From Ciceribacter sp. L1K22 (GTDB lineage Bacteria > Pseudomonadota > Alphaproteobacteria > Rhizobiales > Rhizobiaceae), in the NCBI RefSeq assembly GCF_017599385.1, contig NZ_JAGFPK010000001.1, positions 436,177 to 500,176 of the forward strand: a stretch of DNA of 64,000 bases, in the 5' to 3' direction. The position numbers were made by a program, and so were the translations under genes. Shown in pieces: positions 25,364-34,668 of this stretch (its first letter is position 1; every line of letters begins with the position of its first letter). A model generated the notes under the pieces. That model was given only the letters and a program-made list of their open reading frames with translations, did no database searches and was not told where the DNA came from.

Positions 25364-27574
25364 TTACTGACCCATGATTACGTCGAGCAGGGTCGTCCTT
25401 CGTGTTGCCGGCGCCTGCTGACCGATATCCCCGGGCGGTGTGGGCCCGACCGTCGCCGTAGGCCCAAAGTCAGCCTCGGGTGTTGCCGGTGCCGCCGCCG
25501 GAGTGGGTGGAGGCGGATAGGCCGTTGATGATTGACCACCTCCGAGAAGCATGTCGTGGATCATCGACGTGAGAGATGGTTCTGTCGTTTCCGGTGCCAC
25601 CGTCCCGCCGAGCGGCGCTGGACGAAGACCCGCGTGCGCGGCGGTCATGAAATCCTTCCATGCCTTTGCCGGTAGCCCCCCTCCTGTCACTTTCTTCATG
25701 GACGAACCGTCATCATTGCCGAACCAGACGCCAGTTGTCAGATTTGCCGTGTAGCCGACAAAGAGCGCGTCGCGGAACGACTGCGTCGTGCCCGTCTTGC
25801 CAGCGACCTGCCAACCATCGAGGCGCGCGGACTTACCGGTTCCCTCGGTCACCACGCGGGTCAGCATCGAATTCATCGCACCGACGACGTGTTCGCTGAG
25901 GACCCGGGGTGGGTTCTGGTAGTCGGTTTCGTACAGCACTTCGCCGGATGCGTTGGAAATTCGGCGGATGATGTGCGGTGTTGCCTTGTAGCCTCCGTTC
26001 ATGAACGGTGCGTAGGCTGCGGTGAGCTCGACGAGCGAGACTTCCGACGTCCCGAGCGCGATAGAAGCATTTGCCTGCAATTCGGACTCGATTCCGAGAC
26101 GGTGGGCGAGCTTGACCACCTGCTGAGGTCCGACTTCCATGACAAGTTGGGCTGCGATCGTATTGAGCGAATTCGCCAGGGCATTGCCGAGACTGACTTC
26201 GCCGCGGTAATTCTGGTCGTAATTTTCCGGCGTCCAGTTCCCGATCCGGATTGGCGCGTCATTGCGGACGGACGAAGGGCGCATCCCTATTTCCATTGCC
26301 GCCGCGTAGACGAAAGGTTTGAAGGCCGAGCCCGGTTGCCGCCGTGCTTTGTAGGCACGATTGAACTGGCTGGTCGCGTAATCTCTGCCGCCAACGAGGG
26401 CGCGGATTGCTCCGGTGCCGTCTATCGACACCAAGGCCGCCTGAGAGGCATTCAGCTTCTGTCCTTCGGCCCCGAGCGCCTCGGTGATCGTCGCTTCGGC
26501 CTTTTTCTCAAGTGAGGTATCTATGGTGGTCTCCACCAGCAGATCTTCCTCGACGTTGCCGAGAAGCAGCTTCACGTCGTCCATGACCATATCGGCCACG
26601 TATTGGCCGGCGCCGCTCCAGTAGCTTTTCGCCTTGGTCGGAGATTGCGACATTGCCGTCTTCACCTCGTCATCGGTGATGTAGCCCTCCTCACGCATCG
26701 CGCCGAGAACGACCTGGGCGCGCGCTTCTGCTGCATCCGGGTCGCGGGCAGGCGAAAGTCGCGACGGCGCTTTGAGAAGTCCGGCAAGAAGTGCTGCCTC
26801 TCCCAGATTGACCTCGCGCGCGGACTTGTTGAAGTAGCGGCGCGATGCGGCTTCAACGCCATAAGCGTTCGAACCGAAGTACACACGGTTGAGGTACATC
26901 GCCAGAATCTGGTCTTTCGTGTACTTCTGCTCGAGCCAGAAAGCCAGCAGCACCTCCTGGACTTTTCTTTCGATTGTCCTGTCGGGGGAAAGAAACATGT
27001 TCTTTGCCAGCTGCTGGGTGATCGTGGATCCTCCCTGAATCGGCTGTCCGGTAAGGTTGTTGACGATGGCGCGAGCTAGGCCGAACGGATCGACCCCGAA
27101 GTGGGAGTAGAACCGGCGATCCTCGATGGCCATCACCGCCTGAGGAATGAACGGCGACATATCCTCCAGGGGCAGTGCTTCGCCGCCTGTGGCGCCGCGA
27201 TTGGCAATCACCGTCCCGTCTACCGCAACGATCTTGAGGTTGGGCGGCCTCTCGGGAATGCTCCACGTGCTCGCGCTTGGCATGCGCGCACCATAATAGA
27301 GAACGATGCCGGCCACACCGATGCCGCCCCAAATTCCAAGGACGATGCACCAGTATATGAGGTTGCGGAGAAGCGAGCCCAAACCGCTCCGTTCCCGTGT
27401 CTCCCGCCGTTTCGACCTCGTGCCGGAACTTTTCTTTCTCGTTCTTTCGCGACCCGACTTCTTTCCGGCGGAGGAACCTCTGTCCCGCGGATCAAGCCGC
27501 AGCTCATCCTCGTCGTTATCCATAAGGTCGAGGGTCGGCTCTATACGTTGTTTCGGGTTTCGTCTGCCTGCCAT
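25364..27574 (-). CDS. Penicillin-binding protein 1A, bifunctional transglycosylase/transpeptidase
   Basis: 736 residues. A basic cytoplasmic tail (KKSGRERTRKKSS) precedes one membrane helix (about 75-95). The GT51 domain has EDRRFYSHFGVD, GGSTITQQLAKN and RKVQEVLLAFWLEQKYTKDQ. The transpeptidase domain has GSAFKPF with the catalytic Ser, SLN and KTGTTQ. The C-terminus is rich in Pro, Ala and Thr. It polymerises and cross-links peptidoglycan in the periplasm. It follows ybaK on the same strand, with dnaK about 270 bases downstream behind its own promoter. Confidence 0.94.
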   Translation of the reverse strand: MAGRRNPKQRIEPTLDLMDNDEDELRLDPRDRGSSAGKKSGRERTRKKSSGTRSKRRETRERSGLGSLLRNLIYWCIVLGIWGGIGVAGIVLYYGARMPSASTWSIPERPPNLKIVAVDGTVIANRGATGGEALPLEDMSPFIPQAVMAIEDRRFYSHFGVDPFGLARAIVNNLTGQPIQGGSTITQQLAKNMFLSPDRTIERKVQEVLLAFWLEQKYTKDQILAMYLNRVYFGSNAYGVEAASRRYFNKSAREVNLGEAALLAGLLKAPSRLSPARDPDAAEARAQVVLGAMREEGYITDDEVKTAMSQSPTKAKSYWSGAGQYVADMVMDDVKLLLGNVEEDLLVETTIDTSLEKKAEATITEALGAEGQKLNASQAALVSIDGTGAIRALVGGRDYATSQFNRAYKARRQPGSAFKPFVYAAAMEIGMRPSSVRNDAPIRIGNWTPENYDQNYRGEVSLGNALANSLNTIAAQLVMEVGPQQVVKLAHRLGIESELQANASIALGTSEVSLVELTAAYAPFMNGGYKATPHIIRRISNASGEVLYETDYQNPPRVLSEHVVGAMNSMLTRVVTEGTGKSARLDGWQVAGKTGTTQSFRDALFVGYTANLTTGVWFGNDDGSSMKKVTGGGLPAKAWKDFMTAAHAGLRPAPLGGTVAPETTEPSLTSMIHDMLLGGGQSSTAYPPPPTPAAAPATPEADFGPTATVGPTPPGDIGQQAPATRRTTLLDVIMGQ

Positions 27575-27706
27575 AGCGAACCGGTGACGTTCCTCTGATA
27601 ATATGTCGGGAGAAGGCGCCTAGTTTCAATCACGGCAACCTAGGCGAAGCCTGAACTTATTGATTGAATTTAAATGCGGCTATTTAAGGGGAGGTTAACC
27701 CTCGGT

Positions 27707-28192
27707 TTACGCACCATTTTCATTGCAGTCCGGCGCTTGGCAGAGGTCTATCCAAGTCGCCCGTGTCAAGGTCGCCATAAGATCGGGAGCGACTTTCACC
27801 GCCGCGTTGGTGGCTCCCGCTGCCGGTACGACTTCGGTGAACGACTTAAGAGAGATATCGCAGTAAACAGGTAGATCGCTTGCAAGCCCGAAGGGACAAA
27901 CGCCACCGACCGGGTGGCCTGTCAGCGCAAGGACCTCGTCCGCGCCCAGCATTCGCGGCTTTGCGCCGAATTTCTCCTTGAACTTCTTGTTGTCAAGTCT
28001 CCTCGTACCCGCTGTCACGACCAGCATGACCGTGTCGCCGACCTTCACGCAGATGGTCTTCGCGATCTGGTCCGGTTCTACTCGATGGGCCTCGGCCGCA
28101 AGAGGAACCGTTGCAGAACTTGCCTCTGTGACAATCACCGCTATTTCCGGTGCGTGTACGGCAAAGAACGAACGAACTGATTCGAGACTCAT
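27707..28192 (-). CDS. YbaK/EbsC family aminoacyl-tRNA deacylase
   Basis: 161 residues of the prolyl-tRNA editing family. The conserved catalytic Lys is in QIAKTICVK near residue 45, followed by LDNKKFKEKFG and the Gly-rich GHPVGGVCPFG near 92-102. Members hydrolyse mischarged tRNAs such as Cys-tRNA(Pro) in trans. The ATG at 28192 follows AGGAGAGG. Confidence 0.9.
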   Translation of the reverse strand: MSLESVRSFFAVHAPEIAVIVTEASSATVPLAAEAHRVEPDQIAKTICVKVGDTVMLVVTAGTRRLDNKKFKEKFGAKPRMLGADEVLALTGHPVGGVCPFGLASDLPVYCDISLKSFTEVVPAAGATNAAVKVAPDLMATLTRATWIDLCQAPDCNENGA

Positions 28193-28355
28193 TGACCTCT
28201 CCTTTGGCGTCGTCCTAAGGAAGTGGAATGTAAGACTTATTTAACCTAGATGCAGGACCATCCTGCTACAGAGAATGTAGAGACCGGACGGGTTTCTCAT
28301 GTACTACTCGGAAAATTCGACCACGGATGTACTGGCGTTTTGTTCTGAGACGATG

Positions 28356-28382
28356 AAAAGGTCGGGCATGCCCGACCTTTTT
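28356..28382. terminator. Bidirectional intrinsic terminator
   Basis: Palindromic hairpin AAAAGGTCGGGC-AT-GCCCGACCTTTT with T runs on both strands. On the minus strand it directly follows the M20 peptidase gene that ends at 28392. On the plus strand it has the better T tract but no annotated gene in front of it. Confidence 0.88.
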
Positions 28383-28391
28383 GCGTTTTGA

Positions 28392-29780
28392 TTACTTCCC
28401 AAGCGCATCAATGATCCGGATCCACGAGCGGATGCCCTTTTCAAAGGATTGAAGATCGTACTTTTCGTTCGGCGAATGGATGCGGTCATCTACCAGCCCG
28501 AATCCCACGAGAAGCGAGTCCATGCCGAGCATCTTCTGGAAATCGCCTACGATCGGTATCGACCCACCCATGCCGATCACGACAGCCGGCTTCGGCCATT
28601 CGTCGGAAAGCGCAGTCTTGGCCTTCGTCAGGACAGGAGAGTCGTAGGACAGTTGAATGGCGGGTGAGCCCCCGTGCTCATGGAATTCGACCGTGCAATC
28701 CGCCGGTATCTTCGAGCGGACATAGGCGCGGAAGCTTTCCCTAACCGCCGAAGGATCCTGTTGCCCGACCAGACGGAAAGATACTTTGGCGGAGGCTTGA
28801 GCGGCTATGACCGTCTTGAAGCCTTCTCCGGTATAACCGCCCGTGATGCCATTGACCTCTGCGGTCGGTCTTGCCCAGGTGAGTTCAAGTACGGATCGCC
28901 CCTTCTCGCCTGACGGAACAGAAAGGCCGACTTCACCCAGAAAACTCTCGGCACTTCTGCCCAGCTTTTCCCACGACGCCTTTATATTCGCCGGCGTTTC
29001 CTCAACGCCGTTGTAAAACCCCGGCAGCGTGACCCGACCGGTTTCGTCATGAAGTCCTGCCAGGATGTTTGCAAGGATGTGGATGGGATTGGCCGCCGCG
29101 CCGCCGAATAGGCCTGAATGCAGGTCGCGATCAGCGGCCTTGACGGTCACCTCCTCGCCGACCAGGCCCCGCAAGGCTGCGGCAATCGCGGGTGTATCCT
29201 TGTCCCACATGCCGGTATCGCAAACCAGGGCGTAGTCAGCTTTCAGTTCCGCCGCATTCGCCTCAAGAAAGGGCTTGAGGGATGGCGAGCCGGACTCCTC
29301 CTCTCCCTCGAACAGGATGGTAATTCTGATAGGCAGGCCGCCATGAATGTCCCTGTATGCTCTGCAAGCCTCGACGAAGGTCAGCAACTGCCCCTTGTCA
29401 TCAGCCGTGCCACGACCGGTAATGACCTTTCGTCCGCCCTCAAGCTCTTGAATGGACGGATCGAATGGGTCGTTGTCCCACAGGTTGAGTGGATCGACGG
29501 GCTGCACGTCATAGTGACCGTAGAACAGCACATGTGGCGCATCCGGTGCCTTTGCCTCATGATGAGCCACCACCATGGGATGGCCTGACGTGTTGCGCAC
29601 CGATGCCTCGAAGCCGAGCTCTGACAAGACTTTTGCCAGCCATTCAGCGGCCTTGCGGCAATCGGCAGCATAGGCTGGGTCGGTCGAGATTGACGGTATT
29701 CTCACCAGGTCGAACAGACGGTCGAGACTGGCGGAGAAGTTCTGATCGGCTCGATCGAGCACGGCTGAAAGTTGGGTCAT
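28392..29780 (-). CDS. M20 family dipeptidase / amidohydrolase
   Basis: 462 residues. Metal ligands appear in order: His-Asp in FYGHYDVQPVDP near residue 88, Asp in GRGTADDKGQ, the catalytic and ligand Glu pair in LFEGEEESGSP, and Asp in VCDTGMWDKD. A dimerisation lid domain is inserted in the middle. It hydrolyses di- or oligopeptides or N-acyl amino acids in the cytoplasm. The start used is the ATG at 29780 with AGGA upstream; ATG codons at 29795 and 29822 are possible. It is the gene next to the MarR regulator. Confidence 0.88.
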   Translation of the reverse strand: MTQLSAVLDRADQNFSASLDRLFDLVRIPSISTDPAYAADCRKAAEWLAKVLSELGFEASVRNTSGHPMVVAHHEAKAPDAPHVLFYGHYDVQPVDPLNLWDNDPFDPSIQELEGGRKVITGRGTADDKGQLLTFVEACRAYRDIHGGLPIRITILFEGEEESGSPSLKPFLEANAAELKADYALVCDTGMWDKDTPAIAAALRGLVGEEVTVKAADRDLHSGLFGGAAANPIHILANILAGLHDETGRVTLPGFYNGVEETPANIKASWEKLGRSAESFLGEVGLSVPSGEKGRSVLELTWARPTAEVNGITGGYTGEGFKTVIAAQASAKVSFRLVGQQDPSAVRESFRAYVRSKIPADCTVEFHEHGGSPAIQLSYDSPVLTKAKTALSDEWPKPAVVIGMGGSIPIVGDFQKMLGMDSLLVGFGLVDDRIHSPNEKYDLQSFEKGIRSWIRIIDALGK

Positions 29781-29861
29781 GTCCAAGTCCTGCATTGCGA
29801 ATGGACGCGGACGATAAACCAACGGGTCGGCTGTTTCGAGACTTCTTGGAAAAAATGCCGG

Positions 29862-30278
29862 CTAGAGTTTGCGGGCGTTGTCGATCGCCAGACGAATGTA
29901 TTCCAGCATCAACTCGCGCTCGAAACGCCGGAAACCCTTAAAGAGCGCGTCATCGGCCTCGGATGCGACAGAGATGGCCTCGTCCCGCATCGAGCGTGCC
30001 TTATCCGTCAGATAGATGAGTTGCGCACGCTTGTCCGTCGGATGCGGCCGCCGCTCGATCAGTCCGTCCCGCTGCATGCGCGACAAAGTGTTCGCCATGG
30101 TGGCTTGCTCGACGTCCACGCGCTCGAGCAACTGAGCCTGGGTAAGGCCCTCTTCATCCCAAAGTTCCAGCAGAATAGGAAATTGCCCGGGAGAAAACCC
30201 GAGTTTCACGGCCTTGGTGTGGAGTGAGCGCGAAAAGCCCTTGGCCAGCTGTGCCGCGAGGTAGGTTGCAGAATCCAT
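29862..30278 (-). CDS. MarR family transcriptional regulator
   Basis: 138 residues from the ATG at 30278, or 151 from a GTG at 30317; neither has a good Shine-Dalgarno. The winged helix core is FPILLELWDEEGLTQAQLLERV followed by the recognition helix QATMANTLSRMQRDGLIERRP and the wing HPTDKRAQLIYLT. MarR proteins are dimeric repressors released by small ligands or oxidation. It lies downstream of the small RNA on the same strand. Its target is not evident; the adjacent peptidase is one candidate. Confidence 0.87.
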   Translation of the reverse strand: MDSATYLAAQLAKGFSRSLHTKAVKLGFSPGQFPILLELWDEEGLTQAQLLERVDVEQATMANTLSRMQRDGLIERRPHPTDKRAQLIYLTDKARSMRDEAISVASEADDALFKGFRRFERELMLEYIRLAIDNARKL

Positions 30279-30384
30279 GTACTTGAAAGCCACTGTTACG
30301 AACGGCCGCAGTCTCACGCGAAACTTATAATAAATTGCTAGCGATCGAATGCGGCTTCAGGGAAATTTTCGCAGCGCGAATAAG

Positions 30385-30531
30385 CAAAAACCGCCACGGC
30401 TTGGAGGCGGGCCGTGGCGGTCTGAAAAAGTAGGACAAAGGCCCGGAGAGGGGGATAAGGCCTTTGCCCAAGTCTGACGCGGCGGGGGACGAGCCAACTA
30501 TCAGACTGCGGCGTGATCAATCGCCGGTGAC
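30385..30531 (-). ncRNA. AbcR-type (alpha-r15) trans-acting small RNA
   Basis: Three minus-strand hairpins fill the polA-marR gap: stem AGTCTGA/TCAGACT (30471-30477, 30501-30507) with loop segment CGTCCCCCGCC; stem CAAAGGCC/GGCCTTTG (30436-30443, 30459-30466) with loop TTATCCCCCTCTCCG; and an 11-bp terminator stem ACCGCCACGGC/GCCGTGGCGGT (30390-30400, 30411-30421) followed by TTTTT. From memory, Sinorhizobium AbcR1 and AbcR2 lie between polA and a MarR gene, which matches this place. AbcR RNAs bind Hfq and silence many ABC-transporter mRNAs through CUCC-type loops. The 5' end is estimated from TATCAT at 30538-30543. The other bases in 30279-30643 hold nothing I can name. Confidence 0.75.
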
Positions 30532-30643
30532 TAGGAAATGATAGGCCAAATATGGTTTTTCAAGGGAAGGGTGGATTACAATTCGGTAACGTTGGCGTGA
30601 GGCACTGAGCAGCCCGACGGTCAAGTTTCAATGGACCTTACGC

Positions 30644-33600
30644 ATGGCCCGCGCTATCCATGCAGCCATGAAAAAAGGCGATCATCTCTTCCTCGTTGAC
30701 GGCTCGGGTTTCATCTTCCGGGCCTTCCATGCTTTGCCGGCCCTTACCCGCAAGTCGGACGGCCTTCCCGTGGGCGCTGTGTCCGGCTTCTGCAACATGC
30801 TTTGGAAGTTATTGACGGATGCCCGCGACACCTCCGTCGGCGTAACGCCGACGCATTTCGCCGTAATCTTCGACTATTCGTCAAAAACGTTCCGCAAGGA
30901 AATTTACGAAGCCTACAAAGCAAACCGCAGCGCGCCACCGGAGGATCTGGTGCCGCAGTTCGGCCTGATCAGGGAGGCGACCCGCGCCTTCAATCTTCCC
31001 TGCATCGAAACGGAGGGATTCGAGGCCGATGACATCATCGCCACCTACGCGCGGCGTGCCGAGGCCGCTGGCGCCGACGTCACGATCATCTCTTCCGACA
31101 AGGATCTGATGCAATTGGTGACCCCCAACGTCCACATGTATGACAGCATGAAGGACAAGCAGATCGGCATTCCGGACGTTATCGAGAAGTGGGGCGTCCC
31201 GCCTGAGAAGATGATCGACCTGCAGTCACTGACAGGGGACTCGACCGACAACATCCCCGGAATCCCGGGCATCGGTCCGAAGACGGCGGCACAACTGCTT
31301 GAGCAGTTCGGCGATTTGGATACCCTTCTTGCGAGAGCCGGCGAGATCAAGCAGGACAAGCGACGCGAATCGATCATCGCCAACACCGAGCAGGCGCTTC
31401 TGTCGCGCCAACTCGTGACGTTGCGCGCGGACGTGCCTCTGGATCTGGATCTGGATGCGCTGGTTCTTGAGCCGCAAGACGGTCCGAAACTGATCGCATT
31501 TCTGAAGACCATGGAGTTCTCAACGCTGACGCGGCGCGTGGGAGAAGCGACTGGAACCTCCGTGAATGACGTCGAACCGGGCCATGTACCTGTGGAGTGG
31601 GGCGCCGCCGCCCACGGACCCGATCTGGATACGATCTCGGGAGGTGAAACTCCGGCGCCGCCGTCCGCCGCGACTATGTCCGGCACCGCAGCCTCTGCGA
31701 CCCGGTCTGCCGGAGAGCAGAGTCCGCATGACCTTTCCGCAGCGCGATCCGCGGCCTTCCTGGGAGGGCAGATCGACCGGTCGTCCTATGTCACGATCCG
31801 CGACATGACCGTTCTTGCCGACTGGATCAGGGCGGCCAGTGAAGCCGGTATAGTCGCTTTCGACACCGAGTCGACTTCGTTGGATCCGATGCAGGCGGAG
31901 CTGGTGGGATTTTCCCTTGCTATTCCGGACAACGCTGCTTCGCCGGCCGGCCTGCCGGTCCGCGCTGCTTATGTTCCGTTGAACCACAAGAGCGGTCATG
32001 GCGATCTTCTGGGGGGAGGATTGTCGGATGGCCAGATTCCGGAGCGGGAGGCACTGGCGGCATTGAGGACCTTACTGGAAGACCCAGCAGTCCTGAAGAT
32101 CGCCCAGAACCTGAAATACGACTACCTCCTGATGAAACGCTATGGCATTTCTGTCGCTCCCTTCGACGACACGATGCTGATGTCTTACGTGCTGGAGGCC
32201 GGGCGCGGCGCCCATGGAATGGACAGCCTCTCCGAGCGCTGGCTCGGGCATGAGCCGATCGCTTACAAGGACGTGGCCGGCTCGGGCAAATCGAGCGTCA
32301 CGTTCGATCTGGTGGACATCGAAAAAGCCACAGCCTACGCCGCGGAAGACGCCGATGTGACGTTGCGGCTTTGGATGGTTCTGAAGCCGAAGCTTGTGGC
32401 TGACGGATTGATGCGCGTCTATGAGCGGCTGGAGCGGCCACTGGTTCCGGTTCTTGCCGAGATGGAAGAACGTGGCATAACCGTTGATCGGCGGATTTTG
32501 TCCCGGTTGTCTGGAGAGCTTGCCCAAAAGGCGGCTGGCATTGAAGAAGAGATTTATACCCTTGCGGGCGAGCGCTTCAACATCGGCTCGCCCAAACAGC
32601 TAGGTGATATCCTGTTTGGTCGCATGGGCCTTCCCGGAGGCACCAAGACCAAGACGGGCCAGTGGTCGACGTCCGCACAGGTGCTTGAGGATCTTGCAGC
32701 GGAAGGTGCTGAGCTGCCGCGCAAGATCGTTGACTGGCGACAGCTCACGAAGCTGAAATCGACGTACACCGACGCCCTGCCAGGCTACGTTCATCCGCAG
32801 ACGAAACGCGTTCATACCTCGTATTCTCTCGCGTCTACCACCACCGGGCGCCTCTCCTCCTCGGAGCCCAACCTGCAGAACATACCGGTTCGCACGGCCG
32901 AGGGCAGAAAGATTCGAACCGCCTTCATCTCGACACCCGGCCATAAGCTCCTGTCCGCCGACTACAGTCAGATTGAGCTTCGTGTGCTGGCCCATGTCGC
33001 CGACATTCCGCAATTGCGACAGGCTTTCGCCGACGGGATCGACATCCATGCGATGACGGCTTCGGAAATGTTTGGAGTTCCGGTCGACGGCATGCCTTCG
33101 GAAATCCGTCGCCGTGCCAAGGCGATCAACTTCGGCATCATCTACGGCATCTCTGCGTTCGGTCTGGCAAACCAGCTTGCCATAGAGAGGTCGGAAGCCG
33201 GCGAATATATCAAGAAGTATTTCGAGCGCTTCCCCGGCATCAGGGACTACATGGAGGGTACCAAGGCCTTTGCGCGCGAAAACGGATATGTCGAAACGAT
33301 TTTCGGTCGACGCGCGCATTACCCGGATATCAAATCGTCAAACCCGTCTATGCGGGCCTTCAACGAAAGGGCAGCGATCAACGCGCCGATCCAGGGATCG
33401 GCGGCAGATATCATTCGCCGTGCGATGGTACGGGTAGAGCCCGCACTCGAGGCGGCCGGTTTTGGCGCGTGTGCGCGAATGCTCCTGCAGGTCCATGATG
33501 AACTGATATTCGAGGTGGAAGAAGAGGCCGTTGAGGCGGTTATTCCACTGGTCGTTGATGTCATGGAAAATGCGGCCATGCCAGCTATCTCCATGAAAGT

Positions 33601-33652
33601 GCCGCTTAAGGTGGATGCACGTGCGGCGAACAACTGGGATGAAGCGCACTGA
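30644..33652 (+). CDS. polA: DNA polymerase I
   Basis: 1002 residues. The N-terminal 5' nuclease domain (to about 310) begins FLVDGSGFIFRAFHALP and contains IETEGFEADDIIATYA. The central 3'-5' exonuclease is likely active, since the DxE motif is intact in VAFDTESTSLDP, with the later motifs also present. The polymerase domain shows motif A LLSADYSQIELRVLAH, motif B RRRAKAINFGIIYGIS and motif C LLQVHDELIFEV. It fills gaps and removes RNA primers. The start is uncertain between ATG 30644 and ATG 30668, neither with a clear Shine-Dalgarno; the shorter one matches the family better. Confidence 0.96.
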   Translation: MARAIHAAMKKGDHLFLVDGSGFIFRAFHALPALTRKSDGLPVGAVSGFCNMLWKLLTDARDTSVGVTPTHFAVIFDYSSKTFRKEIYEAYKANRSAPPEDLVPQFGLIREATRAFNLPCIETEGFEADDIIATYARRAEAAGADVTIISSDKDLMQLVTPNVHMYDSMKDKQIGIPDVIEKWGVPPEKMIDLQSLTGDSTDNIPGIPGIGPKTAAQLLEQFGDLDTLLARAGEIKQDKRRESIIANTEQALLSRQLVTLRADVPLDLDLDALVLEPQDGPKLIAFLKTMEFSTLTRRVGEATGTSVNDVEPGHVPVEWGAAAHGPDLDTISGGETPAPPSAATMSGTAASATRSAGEQSPHDLSAARSAAFLGGQIDRSSYVTIRDMTVLADWIRAASEAGIVAFDTESTSLDPMQAELVGFSLAIPDNAASPAGLPVRAAYVPLNHKSGHGDLLGGGLSDGQIPEREALAALRTLLEDPAVLKIAQNLKYDYLLMKRYGISVAPFDDTMLMSYVLEAGRGAHGMDSLSERWLGHEPIAYKDVAGSGKSSVTFDLVDIEKATAYAAEDADVTLRLWMVLKPKLVADGLMRVYERLERPLVPVLAEMEERGITVDRRILSRLSGELAQKAAGIEEEIYTLAGERFNIGSPKQLGDILFGRMGLPGGTKTKTGQWSTSAQVLEDLAAEGAELPRKIVDWRQLTKLKSTYTDALPGYVHPQTKRVHTSYSLASTTTGRLSSSEPNLQNIPVRTAEGRKIRTAFISTPGHKLLSADYSQIELRVLAHVADIPQLRQAFADGIDIHAMTASEMFGVPVDGMPSEIRRRAKAINFGIIYGISAFGLANQLAIERSEAGEYIKKYFERFPGIRDYMEGTKAFARENGYVETIFGRRAHYPDIKSSNPSMRAFNERAAINAPIQGSAADIIRRAMVRVEPALEAAGFGACARMLLQVHDELIFEVEEEAVEAVIPLVVDVMENAAMPAISMKVPLKVDARAANNWDEAH

Positions 33653-33662
33653 CGGGAAGCGA

Positions 33663-34580
33663 CTAACCGGCGCGTGATGCCACGTGCTCCCGAATAACCT
33701 GCTTCATGAGCGATAGAGCCGCACTCGGCTCCGACGTCGCTTGGGTCGTCAGACCCACCGCCCCCCGCGTCTCCTTCATGTCGACGGGCAGTTCGGCAAG
33801 GCCGCCTGCGGCAAGGTCGTTGACGACAGCGCCCCGCGAAATGATCCAGACGGCATCATGGCGCATTGTGTAGGCGCGACCGAACGAATCGGAGACCGTT
33901 TCTATCGTGTTTGGCAGATCCGGAATGCCGTTCGTCAGAAGCAGCCGGTCGACGAATGGCCGAATGACCGAGCCGGCGATCGGCATGAGTACGACATAGT
34001 TGGCGAGTTCGTTCAGCGTGAAGTTGCGACGGGCGGCAAGTGGGTGCGAGGGCCGTGTCACGATCACCACCTCCTCGCTATAGAGCGGCTCGAAAAACAG
34101 CCCCGTCATCCGCTCCGGGGCACCCAGTCTGCCAACCACCAGATCGAGTTCGCCTAGCCTCAAGGCGTCGAGCAGAACTTTGTTGTCTCCGGAAACGATG
34201 GTGACCTGGCTTCCTGTTTGATGTCGCAGAAAATCTGACACGGCATCCGGCAGGAAGGTTGTTGAGGCGGTTGGCAAACTGCCGATCCGGATGGGCGGCC
34301 CCTCCGACTTCTGCACCTCTGCTATCGAATCAATCCCTCTCTGCACGGCCGCCACGCATTCTCCTGCGTGCCGGAGAAATATATCGCCAAAATGAGACAG
34401 GCGAATACCGCGGCCCTCTTTCTCGACAAGGGCGACGCCAAGAATGGTTTCCAGTTCCCCAATCGTTCGGGAGACGGCAGGCTGCGTAACCGCAAGAGCA
34501 TCGGCGGCCTTGCCGATGCTGCGATGCCGCCCGACTTCGAGAAACGTCTGCAAGTGGCGAAACTTGATCCGAGCGTCCAA
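33663..34580 (-). CDS. pcaQ: LysR-type activator PcaQ of the protocatechuate genes
   Basis: 305 residues. The N-terminal winged helix contains FRHLQTFLEV and the recognition helix AVTQPAVSRTIGELETILG; the C-terminal periplasmic-binding-like domain senses an intermediate (beta-carboxy-cis,cis-muconate in Agrobacterium and Sinorhizobium). The start is a TTG at 34580 giving MDARIKFRHLQTF, the known PcaQ N-terminus. It is divergent from pcaD, with an 88-base shared control region. It should activate pcaD and the genes behind it. Confidence 0.92.
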   Translation of the reverse strand: MDARIKFRHLQTFLEVGRHRSIGKAADALAVTQPAVSRTIGELETILGVALVEKEGRGIRLSHFGDIFLRHAGECVAAVQRGIDSIAEVQKSEGPPIRIGSLPTASTTFLPDAVSDFLRHQTGSQVTIVSGDNKVLLDALRLGELDLVVGRLGAPERMTGLFFEPLYSEEVVIVTRPSHPLAARRNFTLNELANYVVLMPIAGSVIRPFVDRLLLTNGIPDLPNTIETVSDSFGRAYTMRHDAVWIISRGAVVNDLAAGGLAELPVDMKETRGAVGLTTQATSEPSAALSLMKQVIREHVASRAG

Positions 34581-34583
34581 AGC

Positions 34584-34599
34584 ATTCCCAATCTGTTAT
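34584..34599. promoter_or_regulatory. Candidate PcaQ binding site
   Basis: On the minus strand ATAACAGATTGGGAAT resembles the PcaQ dyad ATAACC-N4-GGTTAA (8 of the 12 fixed positions as I count). It lies 70 bases before the pcaD start and immediately upstream of the pcaQ start, as expected for activation of pcaD and autoregulation. The match is imperfect. Confidence 0.45.
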
Positions 34600-34668
34600 G
34601 GATTTGGTCCGAAATATCATTTTACCTTGCTTATTTCACCGCCTAATTTGGTCTCAGAGGAGAAAATA

